Shown piece after piece: positions 32,503 through 37,324 of a DNA stretch of 37,324 nucleotides. This DNA comes from Ruminococcaceae bacterium UBA7212. Its GTDB lineage: Bacteria > Bacillota > Clostridia > Oscillospirales > Acutalibacteraceae. Location: NCBI GenBank assembly GCA_002490525.1, contig DKUE01000011.1:1-37324 (forward strand), read 5' to 3'. The number at the start of each line of letters is the position of its first letter. Position 1 is the first letter of the stretch. Under the pieces are notes generated by a model. The model saw only the letters and a program-made list of their open reading frames with translations. It did no database searches and had not been told where the DNA came from. The position numbers were made by a program, and so were the translations under genes.

Positions 32503-33260
32503 TACATTTCCTCCTGCTGTAACAGCGGAATAAAACTGCCTATATCTGTTAAATCACCGTTTGACAGCGATTCGGGATAAATACGGTAATTGCGAAGAAA
32601 ATCAGAAATTTCCGCAGCATTTGTATGTCTTTTTATATGCCCGGTAAACAGCATCATGTCCTGCGCAACCAACGAACAGCAACCGCCGATAAACCCGTAC
32701 GGATATCCGTTTAATTGAACGCTTCCTTTTTCAACCAGCAAAACATCCTGCTTATTCGATTTTGCTACGCTTGCAATACCGATATCATCTGTAATCAACG
32801 CATCTTTGGCAACAACTGCAACAGAGCATTTTGTATAGCCTTGTTTCACCGTGCAAATGGAAACAGAAGACTTTTTGCACTGTTCTAAAATTTTTGTATC
32901 TATTGTTTTAAGATTTCCAAAGAGTTGATTGCCGATGCGTACACAATTCAATTTTGCTTCCTGCGGATAGCCGTTAGTGACTGCTGTATTCGCGTATTGC
33001 GGATGTGCATGGAGCGAAATCAGCTTATCATACAGCTGTGTTTGTGATATATCTAAAATGAAATCCTTGTCGCCGATCGGAAAAACCGCTAAATCCAAAT
33101 GTGCCCTTACAGAATCTGTTAAAGTGGGAATCGGCTTCGAATAAAAACAGGTTATTTGCAAATTTGCAAGGCTTTTTTCGTAAGGTTTCATCCCTGTTCC
33201 TGCAAGAATGTGCGTTACTTTTTCGGTTGGCAGATACGGTATTTTTACAAAGCAAGACAT
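32502..33260 (-). CDS. DUF6873 family, GME-fold protein
   Basis: 252 residues; function unknown. The middle and C-terminal parts carry a pattern I recall from clostridial DUF6873 proteins: YPQEAKLNCVRIGNQLFGN, VKQGYTKCSVAVV, ALITDDIGIAS, KGSVQLNGYPYGFIGGCC and a final LTDIGSF. The family is placed in the guanidino-group-modifying-enzyme fold, but I cannot point to a complete catalytic triad. No signal peptide. The start overlaps the radA stop (TAATG), with GAGGC about 9 bases upstream. It is coupled to the small gene at 32257-32502. Confidence 0.72.
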   Translation of the reverse strand: MSCFVKIPYLPTEKVTHILAGTGMKPYEKSLANLQITCFYSKPIPTLTDSVRAHLDLAVFPIGDKDFILDISQTQLYDKLISLHAHPQYANTAVTNGYPQEAKLNCVRIGNQLFGNLKTIDTKILEQCKKSSVSICTVKQGYTKCSVAVVAKDALITDDIGIASVAKSNKQDVLLVEKGSVQLNGYPYGFIGGCCSLVAQDMMLFTGHIKRHTNAAEISDFLRNYRIYPESLSNGDLTDIGSFIPLLQQEEM

Positions 33261-34636
33261 TATATGATTGCCTCAAATGCCTGACGAATATTGCTGACGC
33301 CGACAACCTCTATATTTGCTTTTAGAGAAGATTTTATTTTCATTAAATTATAACGCGGCACAACACACTTTTTAAACCCAAGTTTTTCCGCTTCCCGAAT
33401 TCTTTGCTCACAGGCGCTGACAGCGCGTATTTCCCCGCCTAAACCGATTTCTCCGAATGCAAGTACATCCTCCGGTACCGGTACATCTTTAAGCCCGGAT
33501 ACAATCGCAAGCGCCACAGAAAGGTCACAGGCAGGTTCATCAATTTTTAAGCCGCCGATAATATTCACGTAACAATCCATATTGCCTACAAAATAACCTG
33601 CGCGTTTTTCAAGCACAGCCAACAGCATAGACATCCTTCCGTAATCCACTCCGGTTGCCATGCGGCGCGGTGTGCCGAAGCCGGTAGGTGTAACCAAGCT
33701 TTGCACTTCTGCCAAAATCGGACGGGAGCCTTCCATAATACAGGCCACACAAATACCGGATGTGTTTTTCGGACGCCCCGAAAGTAACATCATAGAAGGA
33801 TTCTCAACTTCAAAAAGACCTTTGTCCTCCATCTCAAATACGCCGATTTCATTGGTCGAACCGTATCGGTTTTTTACTGCGCGCAAAATACGGTAAGACA
33901 AATTGCGGTCACCTTCAAAATACAGTACAGCATCCACAATGTGCTCTAACACCTTCGGACCAGCAATATTGCCGTCTTTATTGACATGACCTACAATCAC
34001 AATCGGAATATTTAAAGTTTTCGCCGTGCGCATAAATAAATTTGTTGTTTCGCGCACTTGTGTCACACTGCCGAAGGAAGAATTCAAATCGGTAATATTC
34101 ATGGTTTGAATGGAATCAATCATGACAATATCCGGCTTTTCAGCAGCAATTGTTTCACAAATATACTGTGCATCCGTCTCGCAGAGTAAAAACAGATTTT
34201 CGGTCGATACACCCAGTCGTGTGGCACGTAGTTTTAACTGATGAGCAGATTCCTCACCGGATACATATAAAATCCGCATATTTTTACCGAGATGTTCACA
34301 AATTTGCAAAAGCAATGTGGATTTTCCGATGCCCGGGTCACCGCTGAGCAACACAAGCGAGCCCTTTACGAGTCCGCCGCCGAGTACACGGTTCAGTTCA
34401 CGCAGTCCTGTGTCAAATCGGTGTTCTGTTCCCGCTGTGATTTCATTCAGCTTTTGTACAGCAATACGGGGTTCATAATACGAGGCATGTTTTTTCTTTT
34501 GTGCACCGCTTTCTACGGTACGCATTTCTTCCTCCAATGTGTTCCATTCCTGACAGGAAGGACATTGCCCGTACCATTTGGAAGTTTCATATCCGCAAGC
34601 GGAACAAACATAGACAGACCGTGTTTTAGAAGCCAT
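33260..34636 (-). CDS. radA: DNA repair protein RadA
   Basis: 458 residues. A RecA-like DnaB-type helicase that promotes branch migration. N-terminal zinc finger C11-x2-C14 and C25-x2-C28, Walker A GDPGIGKST (99-107), the RadA-specific KNRYG motif at 255-259 (usual form KNRFG), and a Lon-protease-like C-terminal domain without catalytic residues. The ATG at 34636 follows AAGGAT. It lies 11 bp after cwlD, and the next gene starts in its stop codon. Confidence 0.96.
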   Translation of the reverse strand: MASKTRSVYVCSACGYETSKWYGQCPSCQEWNTLEEEMRTVESGAQKKKHASYYEPRIAVQKLNEITAGTEHRFDTGLRELNRVLGGGLVKGSLVLLSGDPGIGKSTLLLQICEHLGKNMRILYVSGEESAHQLKLRATRLGVSTENLFLLCETDAQYICETIAAEKPDIVMIDSIQTMNITDLNSSFGSVTQVRETTNLFMRTAKTLNIPIVIVGHVNKDGNIAGPKVLEHIVDAVLYFEGDRNLSYRILRAVKNRYGSTNEIGVFEMEDKGLFEVENPSMMLLSGRPKNTSGICVACIMEGSRPILAEVQSLVTPTGFGTPRRMATGVDYGRMSMLLAVLEKRAGYFVGNMDCYVNIIGGLKIDEPACDLSVALAIVSGLKDVPVPEDVLAFGEIGLGGEIRAVSACEQRIREAEKLGFKKCVVPRYNLMKIKSSLKANIEVVGVSNIRQAFEAII

Positions 34637-34647
34637 TTTAAAAATCC

Positions 34648-35361
34648 TTACGTATTCATATAATTCAAAATTCCAGCCGCAATTGCAAAAGCCATTTGCT
34701 TTTGATAATCGGGGTCTTTAAGTTTTTGTGTTTCGGTTGGATTAGAAAAAAAACCGCACTCCACCAAAACCGCCGTTTTTTTTGCATAATACAGCAAATA
34801 AATCGAACTGTCCGACTTTTTTATCATGCGCTTATTATCGGGCTGAAGTGCAGTAACCACCGATGACTGAATACACTCAGCAAGCTGTGCGCTGGAAGTC
34901 GTATTGGGAGAATAAAATACTTGTGTCCCCCACTGTGTTTTGCTTTCATATTTGTTTTGATGAATGCTGACAAATATACAGTTTTCCGTATTTTCCATAA
35001 TACGCATACGGTTATGTATATCGGAAACTTTCCGTTCACGAATGGTGTTTGCAGCGGAATTGTGTATGGAATCTTCGGAAGTTCGGGTCATTACGGTTTG
35101 CACACCGAACGCCTGCAACTGTGTTTCCAATATTTTTGCAATTTCCAAATTAACCGTTTGTTCGGCAGTTCCGTCCGCCGCTACAGCACCGCCGTCTTCG
35201 CCGCCGTGACCTGCATCAATCACGACCACATTTTCCTTCTTCAGTGTGCCTGAAGCCGATTTGGCTTGCCTTGCCGCATAGTGAGACTCTATATAAAAGC
35301 CCAAACAAACAACCAGAATCAAACCTGCAGCGAACACTTCAAAAAACACATTTTTTTTCAT
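34648..35361 (-). CDS. cwlD: N-acetylmuramoyl-L-alanine amidase, CwlD type
   Basis: 237 residues, the same length as Bacillus CwlD. An N-terminal membrane anchor (about 5-25) is followed by an Amidase_3 domain: IDAGHGGEDGGAV (zinc His52), TRTSEDS, FVSIHQNKYES (zinc His) and VLVECGFFSNPTE (catalytic Glu). CwlD removes peptide stems so that muramic lactam forms in the spore cortex, which is needed for germination. The ATG at 35361 follows GGTGG. First gene of the cwlD-radA-nan transcript. Assignment to CwlD rather than another amidase rests on length and on spore context. Confidence 0.82.
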   Translation of the reverse strand: MKKNVFFEVFAAGLILVVCLGFYIESHYAARQAKSASGTLKKENVVVIDAGHGGEDGGAVAADGTAEQTVNLEIAKILETQLQAFGVQTVMTRTSEDSIHNSAANTIRERKVSDIHNRMRIMENTENCIFVSIHQNKYESKTQWGTQVFYSPNTTSSAQLAECIQSSVVTALQPDNKRMIKKSDSSIYLLYYAKKTAVLVECGFFSNPTETQKLKDPDYQKQMAFAIAAGILNYMNT

Positions 35362-35401
35362 AAGACCACCCCATTGAATATATGAGGTGAAGTACAAGAA
35401 T

Positions 35402-35430
35402 ATTATAGTTTATATCCTGCTGTTTGGCAA
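35402..35430 (-). promoter_or_regulatory. Promoter of the cwlD-radA operon
   Basis: On minus, TTGCCA (35430-35425), 17 bases, TATAAT (35407-35402), 41 bases before the cwlD start. It follows immediately after the tsf terminator. A sigma-E or sigma-G site, expected for cwlD, was not recognised. Confidence 0.6.
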
Positions 35431-35431
35431 G

Positions 35432-35465
35432 AAAAAAGTGCATCGAAAATAAATTTTCGACGCAC
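35432..35465 (-). terminator. Terminator after tsf
   Basis: On minus, GTGCGTCGAAAA pairs with TTTTCGATGCAC (12 bp with one G-U) around a 4-base loop, followed by TTTTTTC. It ends the rpsB-tsf transcript. Confidence 0.9.
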
Positions 35466-35483
35466 CTTCGAAATATAAAATCC

Positions 35484-36404
35484 TTATTTAATCATGCTTG
35501 CGATTTCAGCCGCAAAGTCTTCTTCTTTCTTTTCAATGCCCTCGCCCTTTGCATAGCGAACAAAGCCGGTTACTTTAATGTCAGCGCCCAGTTCTTTTGC
35601 AACCTTTGCAACATACTGGGAAACAGAAAGGTCACCGTCTTTAACGAACGCCTGGTCAAGCAGACAGTTTTCTTTAAAGTATTTGCCGATTTTGCCTTCC
35701 ACAATTTTTGCAAGAACCTGATCAGGCTTATTTGCCATTTTCGGGTCTTCTTTCATCTGTGCAATGAGGATTTCCTTTTCATGCGCAAGCACTTCTGCCG
35801 GAACAGAAGCTTCGTCCAAATAAGACGGATTCATTGCCGCAACCTGCATAGCAACATCTTTACCCATTAAGTCAAACTCGGGTTTTGCAGCAGTTGCATC
35901 GTCGGTATCAAAGGAAACCATAACACCGACAGTACCGCCCGCATGAATATAAGTTGCTACATGACCTTCCGAAACAACAAAACGGCGAATTTTCATATTT
36001 TCACGAAGTGCAAGGAAAACTTCCTGCACACATTCCTCAACAGTGCAGTCGCTGTCAGCTGCAGTTTCTTTAAGAAGTGTATCCACATCAGCCGGTTTTG
36101 TCGCAACAACCGTTTTTGCAACTGTGTTTGCAAGGTTAACGAATGGCTCGCCCTTAGCCACAAAGTCAGTTTCACAGTTGATTTCCACCAATGCGCCGCA
36201 AGTTGCGTCGCTGTATGCCGCAACAACACCTTCCGCAGCTACTCTGCCCGCTTTTTTCGCAGCAGAAGCAAGACCCTTTTCTCTCAAAATATCAATTGCT
36301 TTGTCCATGTCACCATCGGACTCAACAAGTGCCTTTTTACAATCCATCATACCGACGCCCGTTTTTTCACGAAGCGCCTGAACATCTTTCGCTGTAAATG
36401 CCAT
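35484..36404 (-). CDS. tsf: Translation elongation factor Ts
   Basis: GDP-exchange factor for EF-Tu. 306 residues. N-terminal UBA-like domain (VQALREKTGVGMMDCKKAL), the TDFVA motif at 79-83 within INCETDFVAKGEPF, and a coiled-coil and core domain after about 150. AGGAGG precedes the ATG. Co-transcribed with rpsB; 76 bp separate them. Confidence 0.96.
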   Translation of the reverse strand: MAFTAKDVQALREKTGVGMMDCKKALVESDGDMDKAIDILREKGLASAAKKAGRVAAEGVVAAYSDATCGALVEINCETDFVAKGEPFVNLANTVAKTVVATKPADVDTLLKETAADSDCTVEECVQEVFLALRENMKIRRFVVSEGHVATYIHAGGTVGVMVSFDTDDATAAKPEFDLMGKDVAMQVAAMNPSYLDEASVPAEVLAHEKEILIAQMKEDPKMANKPDQVLAKIVEGKIGKYFKENCLLDQAFVKDGDLSVSQYVAKVAKELGADIKVTGFVRYAKGEGIEKKEEDFAAEIASMIK

Positions 36405-36439
36405 TTTTATTTCCTCCTGAATCTGTATTTTTCAAATTA

Positions 36440-36465
36440 TGCCCGCACCAAACACAGCACGGGCA
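36440..36465 (-). other. Hairpin between rpsB and tsf
   Basis: On minus, TGCCCGTGC pairs with GTGCGGGCA (9 bp, two G-U) around an 8-base loop. No T-run follows, so it may reduce read-through or protect mRNA ends instead of acting as a full terminator. It begins 16 bases after the rpsB stop. Confidence 0.5.
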
Positions 36466-36480
36466 TAAGCAACAAACTTG

Positions 36481-37221
36481 TTATTCGGCAACTGCTTCTG
36501 CTTCGGGAGCCGCCTCTTCTGCAGCTGCAGCACCCTGCATTCCCTGTCTGCCCTCGATAACGGCATCCGCCATAGCGCCTGCAATTAACTTAACTGCACG
36601 GATTGCATCGTCGTTACCCGGAATAACATGGTCGATTTCATCGGGGTCGCAGTTTGTATCTACAATTGCAATAATCGGAATACCGAGTTTTTTTGCTTCT
36701 GCAACAGCGATTCTCTCTTTACGCGGGTCAACAATGAACATCGCAGCAGGCTGCTTTTTCATTTCGGTGATACCGCCCATGAATTTCTCAAGTTTTTCAA
36801 TTTCCAATTCCAGCTTAGCAGCTTCCTTTTTCGGCAACATGTCGAAAGTACCGTCTGCCTGCATTGCCTTCAACTGGCCGAGTCTCTTAATTCTTCTCTT
36901 GATTGTGCTGAAGTTTGTAAGCATACCACCGAGCCAACGGGCGTTGACAAAAGGCATGCCGCAACGCTGTGCTTCCTCTTTAATGGATTCCTGCGCCTGC
37001 TTTTTGGTACCTACGAACAAAATTTCATCGCCCTGTGCGGCAATGTCACGAACGACCATATAAGCATCTTCCAGCTTTTTGACCGTTTTTTGCAGGTCGA
37101 TGATGTAAATCCCGTTTCTTTCGGTGAAGATATACTCCGCCATTTTGGGATTCCATCTTCTGGTCTGGTGACCGAAGTGTACGCCTGCTTCGAGCAGTTG
37201 TTTCATGGATACGACTGACAT
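36481..37221 (-). CDS. rpsB: 30S ribosomal protein S2
   Basis: 246 residues. Starts SVVSMKQLLEAGVHFGHQTRRWNPKM and contains the family motifs FVGTKKQAQ, RWLGGMLTNF and IVDPRKERIAVAEA, with an acidic Ala/Glu tail (GAAAAEEAAPEAEAVAE). AAGGAGG is 8 bases before the ATG. Upstream of it only 103 bases remain in the window. No confident leader element was found there, although TTGCC and GGCAA could pair (about 37266-37262 and 37242-37238 on minus). Confidence 0.97.
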   Translation of the reverse strand: MSVVSMKQLLEAGVHFGHQTRRWNPKMAEYIFTERNGIYIIDLQKTVKKLEDAYMVVRDIAAQGDEILFVGTKKQAQESIKEEAQRCGMPFVNARWLGGMLTNFSTIKRRIKRLGQLKAMQADGTFDMLPKKEAAKLELEIEKLEKFMGGITEMKKQPAAMFIVDPRKERIAVAEAKKLGIPIIAIVDTNCDPDEIDHVIPGNDDAIRAVKLIAGAMADAVIEGRQGMQGAAAAEEAAPEAEAVAE

Positions 37222-37324
37222 AAATTTTCCTCCTTATTTTGCCACCGCACGGTTCCGCTTACGGCAAGACATTAAAAATGCAATTTTGCCATAATCCCCA
37301 TGCGTGCGAATTGCGAAAGCATTA

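Noticed and set aside
35943..36560. Long + strand open frames opposite tsf and rpsB (also 36398-37063 and 36628-37218)
   Set aside because: They mirror the codon structure of highly expressed minus-strand genes and show Cys/Phe/Ser-rich nonsense composition.
1..37324. Mobile element, prophage or CRISPR content
   Set aside because: The only recombinase looks like housekeeping Xer; I saw no terminal inverted repeats, transposase or regularly spaced repeats.
37222..37324. An autoregulatory S2 leader upstream of rpsB
   Set aside because: A short TTGCC/GGCAA pairing is present but too weak, and the window ends before a promoter or full structure can be seen.

Overview
The window is a gene-dense chromosomal segment from an endospore-forming, low-to-moderate GC Firmicute. 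The complete spoIIIA operon (AA to AH), spoIIM, a CwlD-type cortex amidase, an L-box lysine riboswitch and a tyrosyl T-box all point to Clostridia. Gene content (TIGR04086 protein, DUF6873 protein, sialic-acid catabolism) would suit a gut Oscillospiraceae/Ruminococcaceae-type organism, but that placement is inference. I see no rRNA, tRNA, insertion sequence, CRISPR array or prophage.

Left part (1-6564): a Xer-type tyrosine recombinase on + converges on a minus-strand block queA, SAM methyltransferase, GNAT acetyltransferase, tgt, yajC, TIGR04086 membrane protein, spoIIM. queA and tgt are the two late enzymes of queuosine synthesis. The methyltransferase and the acetyltransferase lie between them as apparent cargo, and the acetyltransferase appears to have a one-base A-tract frameshift at its natural start. 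A hairpin just after yajC contains the Shine-Dalgarno sequence of the TIGR04086 gene, and a sigma-E-like promoter candidate lies in its 5' half.

6565-11468: a lysine riboswitch with its own promoter and terminator controls asd-dapA-dapB, followed by a stand-alone double-ACT protein resembling the aspartokinase regulatory subunit. An MccF-like S66 peptidase gene follows, with a 12-bp inverted repeat spanning its likely promoter.

11469-27665 (minus strand): tyrS under a T-box, then, reading the minus strand from the right, spoIIIAA-AH, then Asp23/Gls24, nusB, a TsaD-like paralogue, xseA, xseB, ispA, dxs, tlyA, nadK, argR and recN. This is the conserved Firmicutes sporulation/isoprenoid/recombination cluster. 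accB, accC and folD are absent from their Bacillus positions, and spoIVB-spo0A do not follow recN.

27676-37324: a yfhO gene on + with a near-consensus promoter. On minus there is an operon cwlD, radA, DUF6873 (GME-fold) protein, an 81-residue unknown, nanA, nanE, which joins spore/DNA-repair genes to N-acetylneuraminate breakdown through overlapping start and stop codons. It is preceded by rpsB-tsf with a clear terminator. The most useful leads are the hairpin that contains both a ribosome-binding site and a promoter, the detached ACT subunit in the lysine operon, the A-tract frameshift, and the two unknown genes coupled to nanA.
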